A stretch of 64,000 nucleotides of DNA from Mammaliicoccus lentus (GTDB lineage Bacteria; Bacillota; Bacilli; Staphylococcales; Staphylococcaceae), in assembly GCF_002902755.1 (NCBI RefSeq), contig NZ_PPRS01000028.1:1-64000 (forward strand). The letters run 5' to 3'. Shown in pieces: positions 32,522 through 41,202 of the stretch; the first letter of the stretch is position 1; every line of letters starts with the position of its first letter. The notes below the pieces were generated by a model. The model was not told the DNA's origin. It did no database searches and saw only the letters and a program-made list of their open reading frames with translations. A program made the translations under genes and the position numbers.

Positions 32522-33124
32522 TTATATCCAACCTTTTTCTATAGCAATTTGCCAAGCGTCGAAACGGTTTTCCGCTTCTAATTTTTCTATGATTGTCGAT
32601 GTGTAATTTCTTATCGTCCCATCTGACAAAAATAGTTCTTTAGAAATCTCTTTGCTCGATAATCCTTTTCCAATCTTTTTAAGTACTAGTTGCTCTTTAG
32701 GATTTAAAGGGTTTTTATATTTAAGCATAGTAGTCATTAATGTTTCGCTATATTCCTTTTTACCATCCATTACATTTTTTATAGTTGTAACTAATTCATC
32801 TATTGAACGCTCTTTAAGTACGTATGCATCAATATCATTTGCAACTGCACTTTCAAAATATCCGGGGCGCTTAAATGTAGTCACGATAATAACTTTCGTA
32901 TCCATATTAGACTCTTTAATTGCTTTTAATACTTCTAGACCTGTCATTTTCGGCATTTCTACATCTAATATCGCTACATCTGGTTTCTTTTCTTTTATTA
33001 ATGTGAGTGCACTTTCTCCATTTGCAGTATCACCCAAGATTTCTAATTCATCGTTTAATTCCATAAGCTGTACCATGGCTTTTCTCAACATTTCTTGATC
33101 TTCAGCTATGACAATTGAAATCAT
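32522..33124 (-). CDS. NarL/LuxR-family response regulator
   Basis: A 200-aa response regulator. The receiver domain has phospho-acceptor Asp in PDVAILDVEMP near residue 53, switch Thr in VIIVTTF and Lys in AYVLKERS. The LuxR-type helix-turn-helix is LSSKEISKELFLSDGTIRNYTS (in part) at about 150-175. It follows the kinase gene by 6 bases and should be its partner. The set resembles Bacillus yvfRSTU: ABC ATPase, permease, kinase, regulator. Signal unknown. Confidence 0.87.
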   Translation of the reverse strand: MISIVIAEDQEMLRKAMVQLMELNDELEILGDTANGESALTLIKEKKPDVAILDVEMPKMTGLEVLKAIKESNMDTKVIIVTTFKRPGYFESAVANDIDAYVLKERSIDELVTTIKNVMDGKKEYSETLMTTMLKYKNPLNPKEQLVLKKIGKGLSSKEISKELFLSDGTIRNYTSTIIEKLEAENRFDAWQIAIEKGWI

Positions 33125-33130
33125 AATGTA

Positions 33131-34228
33131 TCATCCCCCTTTTGGTAAGCTAATTGTCATTTTAAAGCCATCATCTATATTATTCACTTCCAAATCCCCA
33201 TTAAATACATTGATTCTTTGCTTAATGCTATTAAAATCATTATCGTTTATTTTTTTCATACCTTTGCCATCATCTTCAATAACCATAATAATATTTTGAT
33301 CATTTTCTATAATTGTCCCTGTTACTTTTGTTGCTTGAGCGTGTTTTATCACATTATTTATTGCTTCTCTTAAAACCATAGATAATGCTGATTGCTTTGT
33401 AGGGCTGAGTATACTAGCACGAATTGCATGATTAAATTCAAACGATAAATTTGCATTTTTTAATAATGTGTCCATTGTTTCTACTTCTTCTTCAAAAGAT
33501 TGAAGTTTCAAGTCATCAACTATCGCTCTTACTTTTACTAGAGCTTCCTTAGATAATTCATTAACTGATGCCATTTCTTCTTTAGCTTGTTCGATATCAT
33601 TATCAGCTAACTTCATCGCTAATTCAGACTTAATACTTAAACTAGCAAATACATGACCTAAAGTATCATGTAAGTCTTGACCAATACGATTTCTTTCTTG
33701 TTCAGCAATTAATATATTAATATGTTCGTTTTTACTATTAATTTCTTCTTTTAACTTATCAGCTTCAATAGCTTTAAAGTTACCTAACAAAAGCAAAATA
33801 AAAACAATACTCATAGGAGAAAGAATAAACAAATAATCTTTATAATCAAGTACAACTATCGTTAGGCTCAATGAAAATGCAATGAAATACATAAGCACTT
33901 CAATAGAATTTAGCTTTACCTGAAAAGCATAAGGTATAATGAATGCCCCATAAAAGAAGAACATAATATCAAAAGCATGGAAAAATGCCACAAAATATAT
34001 AATTCCTAAAAAGTGAATCAATAGTAATACTCTTCTTAATTTAACCTTTTCCGTTAAATCTTCATAAATCATAATCAAATAACTTAAAATAAAAAGGATG
34101 GTAACAAAAATACCACCCCATAAAGGACCTTTATAGCTTAATAGAGTTAAACTCAGTATTGGAAAAATCAAATAAACGGTGTTTGCAGTACCTATTGGAT
34201 TCGCTTTAACTTTATCTAATATGGACAA
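33131..34228 (-). CDS. DesK-type sensor histidine kinase (HisKA_3)
   Basis: A 365-aa kinase with five or six N-terminal membrane segments to about residue 150. A coiled linker (LKEEINSKNEHINILIAEQE) follows, then the HisKA_3 phospho-acceptor in ERNRIGQDLHDTLGHVFASL near residue 190 and an ATPase domain with REAINNVIKHAQATKV and EDDGKGM. There is almost no extracellular loop, so it likely senses the membrane or the linked ABC transporter. It abuts the permease gene at 34229. Confidence 0.86.
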   Translation of the reverse strand: MSILDKVKANPIGTANTVYLIFPILSLTLLSYKGPLWGGIFVTILFILSYLIMIYEDLTEKVKLRRVLLLIHFLGIIYFVAFFHAFDIMFFFYGAFIIPYAFQVKLNSIEVLMYFIAFSLSLTIVVLDYKDYLFILSPMSIVFILLLLGNFKAIEADKLKEEINSKNEHINILIAEQERNRIGQDLHDTLGHVFASLSIKSELAMKLADNDIEQAKEEMASVNELSKEALVKVRAIVDDLKLQSFEEEVETMDTLLKNANLSFEFNHAIRASILSPTKQSALSMVLREAINNVIKHAQATKVTGTIIENDQNIIMVIEDDGKGMKKINDNDFNSIKQRINVFNGDLEVNNIDDGFKMTISLPKGG

Positions 34229-34960
34229 TTAAATCACTTCCGTTTTTTTACGTATAAATAATGCTGTACTTATAAATATTATACAATAAACTATTAAAAT
34301 AAATAGAGATTCATAGTGAAAGCTACCGCTCGTTGTAAAAGAAAGTGAGAGCTCTCTTAAATTATAAGTTGGTGTTAAATAAGAAATTTCTTTTAGCCAA
34401 TTTGGAAATTGGTCTGTAGGAAACCATAGTCCTCCTATTACAGCAAGACCTAAATACAGGATATTCGCTATTGCACTAGCTTTTTGAATATCTTTAATTT
34501 GTGATATGAGCACTCCTATAGATAAGAACATGCTTGATCCTATCCATAATAAAATAGCTGATCCTATCCATTCTCCTATAGACATCTCAACACCTTTATA
34601 CAACGCTCCAGTTACAAATAAAGCAATTATAGACATACAAAACATGCACATTAATTTCATAATTTTACCAGCATAATAATGTATTGGAGATAAAGGTGTT
34701 TTAAACAGATTTTTAGCCCAACCTAATTTCTTATCTTCAATCATTTCAAGTGGGAAAGTCATGATACAGAAACTGCTTAAACTAAAAGTCGCCATGCTAA
34801 ACATATATTCTTTGTAAAACTTTGCTTCATATTCCTTTGGTAAATCTAACATAGCTGTGAAAATTAAATAAAAAACAAGTGGTAACATATTTGAAAGTAT
34901 TAAATATGCTTTCTTTCTAGACAATAAAATGAGTTCAGATTTAAAGTAAGCCCATAACAT
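34229..34960 (-). CDS. ABC-2 type transporter permease
   Basis: A 243-aa permease with six membrane segments and the ABC-2 signature region near WFPTDQFPNWLKEISYLTPTYNLRELSLSF (key part PNWLKEISYLTP). It pairs with the ATPase at 34967, whose stop lies 6 bases before this gene. Export of a peptide, lipid or drug is plausible; nothing in the sequence fixes the substrate. Confidence 0.83.
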   Translation of the reverse strand: MLWAYFKSELILLSRKKAYLILSNMLPLVFYLIFTAMLDLPKEYEAKFYKEYMFSMATFSLSSFCIMTFPLEMIEDKKLGWAKNLFKTPLSPIHYYAGKIMKLMCMFCMSIIALFVTGALYKGVEMSIGEWIGSAILLWIGSSMFLSIGVLISQIKDIQKASAIANILYLGLAVIGGLWFPTDQFPNWLKEISYLTPTYNLRELSLSFTTSGSFHYESLFILIVYCIIFISTALFIRKKTEVI

Positions 34961-34966
34961 AGGACA

Positions 34967-35827
34967 TCAATTCCTTTCTTCATCTTTTTTGAATATAGTA
35001 TCCATTAATGACTCTTTCGTAATTTCAATTTCGTTAAAATCAACATTATTCTCTATCAATGTTCTTATTATCGGATTCACATCTTCAGTTTTTATATTCA
35101 AAATGTCTTTTAGTTCTTCAATTTCAATATCTTTAAGATTTTCAATGATTTTTTTGTTTTTTAAAGGAATTTGGATATTTGTTTTATGGTCACTATGACG
35201 AATTTCACGTGGCGTGCTATCGACTATAAGTTCACCTTTATTAAGTACTATGACACGGTCAGCCATTCTTTCCACTTCTTCAATATAATGAGATGTATAA
35301 AATATTGTTTTTCCTTCTTTTTTCATTTGGTCAATTACTACCCAAAAATGCTTTCTCATTTCAGTATCCATTGCACTTGTAGGTTCATCTAAGATTACAA
35401 AGTTAGGCTTTCCAATGATGGATAATGCAAAATCAAGAATTCTATGCTCACCGCCAGATAATTTGGAAGCGAATTGTTCTAATTTTTCATCATTAAATCT
35501 AGTAATTCTTTTAAAGTCTTCAATTGAAATTGTTTGTTTATAAAACGATTTATATAAATTAAATAATTCTTTTACTTTCATCACATCTAGAAATGCTGAC
35601 GTTTGAAATAATATGCCCATATATTTTTTATCGAGTTGGTATTGGTCTCTTTCAATCGTTCCATTGTTTGGCTTTCTATCACCAATAATCATATCTATTA
35701 ACGTTGATTTTCCTGCACCATTCGGCCCAATTAAAGCTGTACATTCACCTTTATTAATTTGAAAAGAAACATCATTCACAACTTTTTTACCATTATAAAC
35801 TTTCGTTACATTTTGAACTTTAATCAC
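34967..35827 (-). CDS. ABC transporter ATP-binding protein
   Basis: A 286-aa ATPase: Walker A GPNGAGKS, signature LSGGE, Walker B FVILDEPTSAMD, switch His in FYTSHYIEE, and a C-terminal DUF4162-like region. I start at GTG 35827 (MIKVQNVTKVYNG), 8 bases after AAAGGTGG; a GTG four codons upstream overlaps that site. First gene of the four-gene ABC/two-component operon, with a palindromic candidate operator 83 bases upstream. Confidence 0.86.
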   Translation of the reverse strand: MIKVQNVTKVYNGKKVVNDVSFQINKGECTALIGPNGAGKSTLIDMIIGDRKPNNGTIERDQYQLDKKYMGILFQTSAFLDVMKVKELFNLYKSFYKQTISIEDFKRITRFNDEKLEQFASKLSGGEHRILDFALSIIGKPNFVILDEPTSAMDTEMRKHFWVVIDQMKKEGKTIFYTSHYIEEVERMADRVIVLNKGELIVDSTPREIRHSDHKTNIQIPLKNKKIIENLKDIEIEELKDILNIKTEDVNPIIRTLIENNVDFNEIEITKESLMDTIFKKDEERN

Positions 35828-35909
35828 TATGGCCACCACCTTTTATAAGATTGGTTTAAGTATAAATTATATTAGCTGTATGTATAAGTACAAATTGTCA
35901 CGAATACAC

Positions 35910-35925
35910 TATGACAATTGTCATA
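35910..35925. promoter_or_regulatory. 16-bp palindrome upstream of the ABC/two-component operon
   Basis: TATGACAATTGTCATA is a perfect palindrome. A second, partial copy (AAATTGTCAC, 35892-35901) lies 18 bases nearer the gene. This looks like an autoregulatory site for the LuxR-type regulator encoded at 32522. Confidence 0.62.
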
Positions 35926-35957
35926 AAGTTAGTACATTTCACACTTCTCACATAAAA

Positions 35958-35988
35958 AACCAACCTATCGAGTGATAGATTGGGGGTT
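35958..35988 (-). terminator. terminator of the fep operon
   Basis: CCAACCTATC pairs with GATAGATTGG around GAGT. TTTTTTATG follows on the minus strand. Confidence 0.85.
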
Positions 35989-35998
35989 AAACTCTTAT

Positions 35999-37692
35999 TT
36001 ATTTCTTGCTCATCATATAATAAATCATAACAATCACAATTAAGATTAATTGTGGTATAACCGTCTCATATGTTGGATATAATCCTATAAGATCTATAAA
36101 TGGTAAATGATTAATTGTGTGTTGAGGCAAAATATTGAGAATTTGTAGCGTGTGTACACTTACGCCTAATATTTTAAATGCTAATAGGAATATAAATAGT
36201 GACATAATAAAGAATAGTCTATGTATTGGTATCCATTTTGTAATTTGATTAAAGAATACGGCTATTAAAATTAAAATAAATACTGCTACTAATATTCCAA
36301 GTATGAGAGACCATGTTGAAATCTTACCTACTATACCTAAATAGAAAATAATAGTTTCCGCACCTTCTCTAAATACTGATAAAAATGCTACTAAACCGAA
36401 TGTTAGTAGACTACCTGTAGACATTGCTTTATCCATGTTTTTATTAATAAATTTTCCCATGATTCTAAACTTGATTTTGAATGTAACCAAGCACCTACAA
36501 TAACCATCAAAATAACCGAGCATATACCCACTATACCTTCTGTTAATTCACGTGTAGATCCTAAATTTTCAAATATTGCCTTAAATATGAATGCTAAAGC
36601 TATACTTAATATAATTCCTAGCAAGCTTCCACTCATTATCCATTTAGATGCTTTTGTTTGTTCTGCTTTACGAGTAACTGTTAACAAAGCCATAATAATT
36701 AGCAATGCTACTACACCTTCTCGTAAAAGGATTAAAGCTGCGTCCCAAAATGTATATCCTGCTTTAGAAATAGTTGATTTAATTTCTTGATCCAATGTCT
36801 CAAGTTCTGCTTGTATATCATCTTTATTGCTTCCATTTATTTGCCCTACATATTGTGGTATTTTCTGTTCTATTTTTGTGTACAGTTCACCATTTCTTGT
36901 GCCAATTTCATTTTCCACGTTTGGCCAAGCAACAATAAAGCTTTGTAAATCTTGTTTTGTTTTACTTAGTTTATTATTTTTGATATTTCTGATTGCTTCA
37001 TCTAGATACTCATTTAAAACCGTTACATCTTGGTTGCTCGTTTTTGCATCTGACTGCTTACCTGCATGATAGTCATCAAGTTCTTTTTTGAGTTGGTCTA
37101 CTTGCATTTGGGCACTACCTTGCTCGATTTTATCTTTTGTAAGTTCTATTCTAATAAACATCAATGCTGTTTCTATTTTACCGTAACGCCCAATATTTTC
37201 TTCTCTCACAATTTTTTCGTTGTTTGTCCAAGTTGAATTCAATTTATTATTAATTACCACCGCTTTGTCAAAGTCTTTGTTAGAAATAGCTGTACCCATC
37301 TCTTTAATCAACGGTTGCATTTGATTTTGCAATTTATCTCTTTTTGCTTGTTTGTCTACTGGATTTAATACTTTTTCATAATCTATCAAATCTGTTGTTA
37401 AAGTATTAAGCGATTTTATTTTTTCATCATTTGAGTTACTTTTTTCGATATTTTCTATATCATTATTAATTGTTTTAACTAATTTATGATCTTTTTTGTT
37501 AACTTTTGACCAATTTTCTTTAATATCCTTAAAGTGTGCTTCAAAAGCTTTTGTATCCTTGTCTTGGAGTGCTGTTTTGGCATCTGTCACACTAATATAA
37601 ATATTACTTAAACTTATTTCCGCTTTAACAGTTATAGGGATAACTAGGCACATTAATATGGTAATACTAAATGCGATTAAATAACGCTTCAC
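35999..37692 (-). pseudogene. fepC: FepC/EfeU (FTR1-family) iron permease, frameshifted and with a damaged REXXE motif
   Basis: A high-affinity iron permease of about 564 aa: signal peptide, a periplasmic-type helical domain to about residue 320, then FTR1 membrane helices. A one-base deletion lies at 36452-36455, where four A (on the minus strand) replace five. The first frame stops 20 codons on; the other frame carries KFINKNMDKAMSTGSLL to the end. The second motif is intact (FREGAETII), but the first reads REGVVALL instead of REGxE, through GTA for GAA at 36709-36711. Start GTG 37692 overlaps the end of fepB and follows AAGGAGG. Confidence 0.85.
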
Positions 37693-38904
37693 CTAAATAT
37701 CCTCCTTCTTGAATACCAGGTAAACATAGAAAAATACCTGAACCTCTATGTGTGATATATTCATTCAATTTATCTTGAGCGCCCATTTTGCTTTGAATTT
37801 TAATGAATTGTTCCGGTGCTCTTTGGAATGATAAAAATAATAGCCCTGCATCAAATGCGCCAGTTTGTTCATTAATACCATCTGAGTATGAATAAGAACG
37901 TCTAAGCAAATTAGATTTCGCCTGTTTTGCTAAACTGACATGTGATTCATCCTCTATTAATTTCTCTCCATTTTTATCTTTTATATTTCTATCAAACTCG
38001 TCAAATTCTTTCTCTTTACCCAATGGAGCTCCGGAATGTCGATACCTTCCAAATGTAGCTTCCTGTTCACCAAGTGCCGTTCTATCCCATGTTTCTAACA
38101 ACATTTGTATTCTTCTTACAACTAAATATGAACCGTTTTTCGCCCACCCGTCTTGAATAAACACATACTTATCTAATTCAGTTTGATTATGTATAGACGG
38201 GTTTCCAGTGCCATCTTTAAATGAAAATAAATTTCTAGGCGTTTCCATTTTTCCATTTTTTACTTTGATAGAATTAAATCCAGATTGACTCCATTTCATA
38301 GAAACTTCACCTTTAGCTACTCTTATCAAATTTCTAATAGCATGGAAATTCACTTGTGGATTATCAGAGCAAGCTTGTATACATATGTCTCCGCCAGTAT
38401 ATTGTTTATCTAATTGGTCTTTAGGAAAATGAGGTAAGTCTTTCAACAATTCAGGTTTATACTTTTCAAGGCCAACTTTTTCGAAAAAGGATGGACTTAT
38501 ACCAAAAGTTAATGATAAATGATTAGCATCTATACCGATTGTTTCACCGGTATCTGGACTTGGTAACATTTTATTTTGGCCTAACTCTTTTACTGGTTCC
38601 CCATTCATTAAATGAACGCTATAATTCGTCCAAGTTTTAAACATTTCTTTAACATCAGAAACAGACATTTTATTAATCGTTAACACTACAAAATAAATAT
38701 GTTTCTGCAAATCAGTTGTAATACCTGATTGGTACTTACCATAAAATTTCACTTTATTTTTTACATCTGTTTTATCTTTTGCAAAATATTGAGAAGCTAA
38801 CAAGGTTCCACCGACACCGGTAGAACCTAAAATGAGGCCAGCACCCCCAACTCCAGCAAGCTTCAAAAAATCCTTCTTGCTATATGGTTGTCCTTGTTAG
38901 TCAT
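37667..38904 (-). pseudogene. fepB: FepB/EfeB Dyp-type haem peroxidase, frameshift in the Tat signal
   Basis: A Dyp-type peroxidase of about 412 aa that works with FepA/FepC in iron or haem-iron uptake. The haem Asp motif (FKDGTGN), proximal His region (NFHAIRNLI) and Arg in FGRYRHSGAPLG are intact. ATG 38904, 9 bases after GGAG, starts MTNKDNHIARRIF, a proper twin-arginine signal, but a run of six T (minus strand of 38865-38870) should be seven to continue as LKLAGVGGAGLI. As read, the mature part begins in a frame with only a TTG at 38866 and no ribosome site. Export through Tat would be lost. Confidence 0.8.
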
Positions 38905-38910
38905 AAGTTA

Positions 38911-39762
38911 TCACTCCGTAATGACTGCCATTTGACTTAATGATTCACCTAATTTATCAACTGCTTCAGATAATTTTTTCGTATCCTCTTTTGATAATTT
39001 AGTATAGTCGACATAGCCGCCATCTTTCGTTTCATATTTTGCTAATAATTTGTTAACGTTATCAAATCTTTCTTGCGTTGTTTCAGCAACTTTTTTATCT
39101 TTTTCAGTTACTTTATCTTTAAAGATTTCAAAGATTTTTTCTGCTCCTTCAATATTTGCTTTGAAGTCATATAAATCTGTATGTGAATAAATTTCTTCTT
39201 CACCAGTTATTTTTGAACTTGATACTTCATTTAATAAATCAATAGAACCTTGCAACATTAATTTTGGTGTTACGTCTACAGTATCAACTTTTGCTCTTAA
39301 CTCTTTTACATCTTTAAGTAATTGGTCTGCAACAGGTCCCATATCTTTTGTAGAGTTTTCTTCCCATAAAGTTTTTTCTATTTTATGATAACCTGACCAT
39401 TCGTTTTCCTTTTTCTCTTCCTTCATATCAGCTAAGCGCGCATCAATTTTAGGATCCAGTTCGCCAAAACTTTCCGCTACTGGCTCTGATCTTTCATAAT
39501 ACATACGCGCTTTTGGATAAATCTCTTTAGCTTTTTCAACGTCGTCAGCTTTAACAGCCTCTACAAACTTTTCAGTTTCAGTTAAAAATGTATCTAATTG
39601 TTTCGTTGTGAAATCTTTATATGCTTTTGTTTCTTTAGAAAAATCAACTTTTGTAGTTTCTTTCGTTTCTTTATCACTATTAGTTTCCTTTTTCTCATCA
39701 TCATTACCACAAGCAGTTAATATTAAAGTACTTGCTAAAAGTGTTGTTGCTATTCTCTTCAT
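38911..39762 (-). CDS. fepA: FepA/EfeM iron-uptake lipoprotein (M75/imelysin domain)
   Basis: A 283-aa lipoprotein. Lipobox LILTAC and a K/E/T-rich linker, then an EfeM-type helical domain with the metal motif HKIE in NEWSGYHKIEKTLW near residue 128. The length matches S. aureus FepA. It supplies ferrous/ferric iron to FepC. First gene of the fep operon; its TGA lies 7 bases before the fepB ATG. It is intact, unlike the other two genes. Fur control is likely from the box at 39782. Confidence 0.86.
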   Translation of the reverse strand: MKRIATTLLASTLILTACGNDDEKKETNSDKETKETTKVDFSKETKAYKDFTTKQLDTFLTETEKFVEAVKADDVEKAKEIYPKARMYYERSEPVAESFGELDPKIDARLADMKEEKKENEWSGYHKIEKTLWEENSTKDMGPVADQLLKDVKELRAKVDTVDVTPKLMLQGSIDLLNEVSSSKITGEEEIYSHTDLYDFKANIEGAEKIFEIFKDKVTEKDKKVAETTQERFDNVNKLLAKYETKDGGYVDYTKLSKEDTKKLSEAVDKLGESLSQMAVITE

Positions 39763-39781
39763 GATTGGATTCTCCCCACCT

Positions 39782-39835
39782 AATTGATATTCATTATCAC
39801 TCTTTTAATTTATTCCTATCTTTACTATTAGTCAA
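39782..39835 (-). promoter_or_regulatory. fep promoter with Fur box at the transcript start
   Basis: On the minus strand TTGACT (39835-39830), 17 bases, TAAATT (39812-39807). Then GATAATGAATATCAATT (39798-39782), which fits the Fur consensus with few mismatches. Confidence 0.75.
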
Positions 39836-39900
39836 TAAGAAATTTCAATAAAATGTAAATTAAATTGAGGGTAATCAAGGTAAAAAAGTATTAAAAAAAT

Positions 39901-39930
39901 AGGCTGGGACATTTATTTATGTCCCAACCT
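39901..39930 (-). terminator. terminator of the PepSY lipoprotein gene
   Basis: AGGCTGGGACAT pairs with ATGTCCCAACCT. ATTTTTTTAAT follows on the minus strand. Confidence 0.87.
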
Positions 39931-39946
39931 GTCTAAACATTTCATA

Positions 39947-40591
39947 TTAGTCTTGTTCTTGTTCTAATATTTCTTTCGTTTTAGCATCAATCGTAAATTC
40001 TGTTGTGTCTTTATTTCCTTCTTTTAAGTCAATAGAATAAACAAGTTTACCGTTTTCTCTACTTAATGACCATTCTTTTAAATCTCCTGATGCTTTATCT
40101 TGAGCTACTTTTAAAGCATCTTCGAATTTAGCTGCATCAGATAACTTAAATGTTTTGTCATTGTCGTCATCATCTTCTTTTTCGTTTTCAACGTTAGTAA
40201 CAGAATTATCTTCTGCATTGATCAAGACTTTATTTTCATCTTGTCCATCTAATAATTCAATTTTATAACTCCACTCACCAGTTTCTTTTTCGAATGATAT
40301 GTCTTTCAAACCACCTTTTTCTTCTTTTTGAGCTGTTTTAACTGCTTCTTCAGGTGATACTTTCACATCATTCCATTTTACAGTTTTTTCAGTTGCTTTA
40401 TTATCAGATTTATTATCTGACATTGTAGAATCATCTTTATTGTCATTATCTTGACTGTCATTTTCTTTTTCAGTTTGTTCTGATTTTTGATCTTTTTGAT
40501 CGTCTTTCATATCGTCGTCATCATTATTATTTCCGCAAGCAGATAATACTAGACCTGAAGCTAAAAGTAATGACATCCATTTAAATTTCAT
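39947..40591 (-). CDS. lipoprotein with two PepSY-like domains
   Basis: A 214-aa lipoprotein (lipobox LVLSAC) with a very acidic D/N/E/K/S linker to about residue 68. Two repeated domains of about 65 residues follow: the first around VSPEEAVKTAQKEEKGGLKDISF (part), the second around KFEDALKVAQDKASGDLKEWSLS (part), each ending in a strand pair. PepSY domains bind or inhibit peptidases at the cell surface. Single gene, start after GAGGTATAATT. Confidence 0.8.
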   Translation of the reverse strand: MKFKWMSLLLASGLVLSACGNNNDDDDMKDDQKDQKSEQTEKENDSQDNDNKDDSTMSDNKSDNKATEKTVKWNDVKVSPEEAVKTAQKEEKGGLKDISFEKETGEWSYKIELLDGQDENKVLINAEDNSVTNVENEKEDDDDNDKTFKLSDAAKFEDALKVAQDKASGDLKEWSLSRENGKLVYSIDLKEGNKDTTEFTIDAKTKEILEQEQD

Positions 40592-40715
40592 AATTATACC
40601 TCCTCAAGCTGATTACTATTTATATATTCACAGTTTCTTAATATTTTAAACATTTATTTATTTTATTAGACAAATATTGAATTATCAGTTATATTAATAG
40701 AAACAATAAAATAGC

Positions 40716-40865
40716 TCGTAAGTCTTATTAAGAGTAGGCGGAGGGAATTGGCCCGATGAAACCTCAGCAACAGGCGTAAGTACTGTGCTAAATCCAACAA
40801 GTATCAACTTGAAAGATAAGAAGATTCTCTAAACAGCTCTTCTTAATCTTAAGATGAGCTGTTTT
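40716..40865 (+). promoter_or_regulatory. SAM-I (S-box) riboswitch with terminator
   Basis: The S-box core is clear: CTTATTAAGAG, GGCGGAGGGAATTGGCCCG, ATGAAACCTCAGCAACAG, and CTGTGCTAAATCC. P1 closes as TCTTAT (40723-40728) with ATAAGA (40816-40821). An intrinsic terminator follows, AAACAGCTC (40831-40839) with GAGCTGTTT (40855-40863). Low SAM should allow read-through into the small gene at 40897. Confidence 0.9.
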
Positions 40866-40896
40866 ATTGTTACTAAAACATTTAGGAGGCAATATT

Positions 40897-41106
40897 ATGA
40901 GAACAAGAGACGACATTTTATCAGAATTAGTAGAGTTAAAACAAAACCCACCACAAAGTTTTTCAGGATCTATGCATAAAACAAATAAAAAAAATGCTTT
41001 GATTGGTGAACTGGTGGATTTAGAGAATGAACAAAATCCTGAACGCTATAAGCATAAATCACAATTCAATGAGTTCGATATTCATATTACAATCACTAAA
41101 AAATAA
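40897..41106 (+). CDS. 69-aa protein of unknown function under a SAM riboswitch
   Basis: ATG 40897 follows TTAGGAGG with 7-base spacing. The protein MRTRDDILSELVELKQNPPQ... is soluble, highly charged, with a predicted N-terminal helix, a middle stretch GSMHKTNKKNALIGELVDLENEQ and a C-terminal beta-like FNEFDIHITITKK. There is no Cys and only two Met. It is the only gene after the riboswitch, closed by its own terminator, so methionine/SAM status is its expected signal. I do not recognise the family. Confidence 0.72.
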   Translation: MRTRDDILSELVELKQNPPQSFSGSMHKTNKKNALIGELVDLENEQNPERYKHKSQFNEFDIHITITKK

Positions 41107-41111
41107 TTAAA

Positions 41112-41157
41112 ACCCCCGCTAGCGTATAAGCAGAAGTCTTTATACGTTAGCGAGGAT
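41112..41157. terminator. bidirectional terminator
   Basis: CCCCGCTAGCGTATAAG pairs with CTTTATACGTTAGCGAGG (few mismatches), T-run TTTTTTT after. It separates the 69-aa gene from the flavoprotein gene. Confidence 0.86.
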
Positions 41158-41202
41158 TTTTTTATTTACAAAGAATTAAATAAATATTTGAAGTTACTCA
41201 GG

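Noticed and set aside
38866-38904. Twin-lysine Tat signal (SKKDFLK) in the fepB frame as the genuine N-terminus
   Set aside because: That frame meets a TAA before any start codon; the RRIF frame with one missing T is simpler and begins with ATG and a ribosome site.
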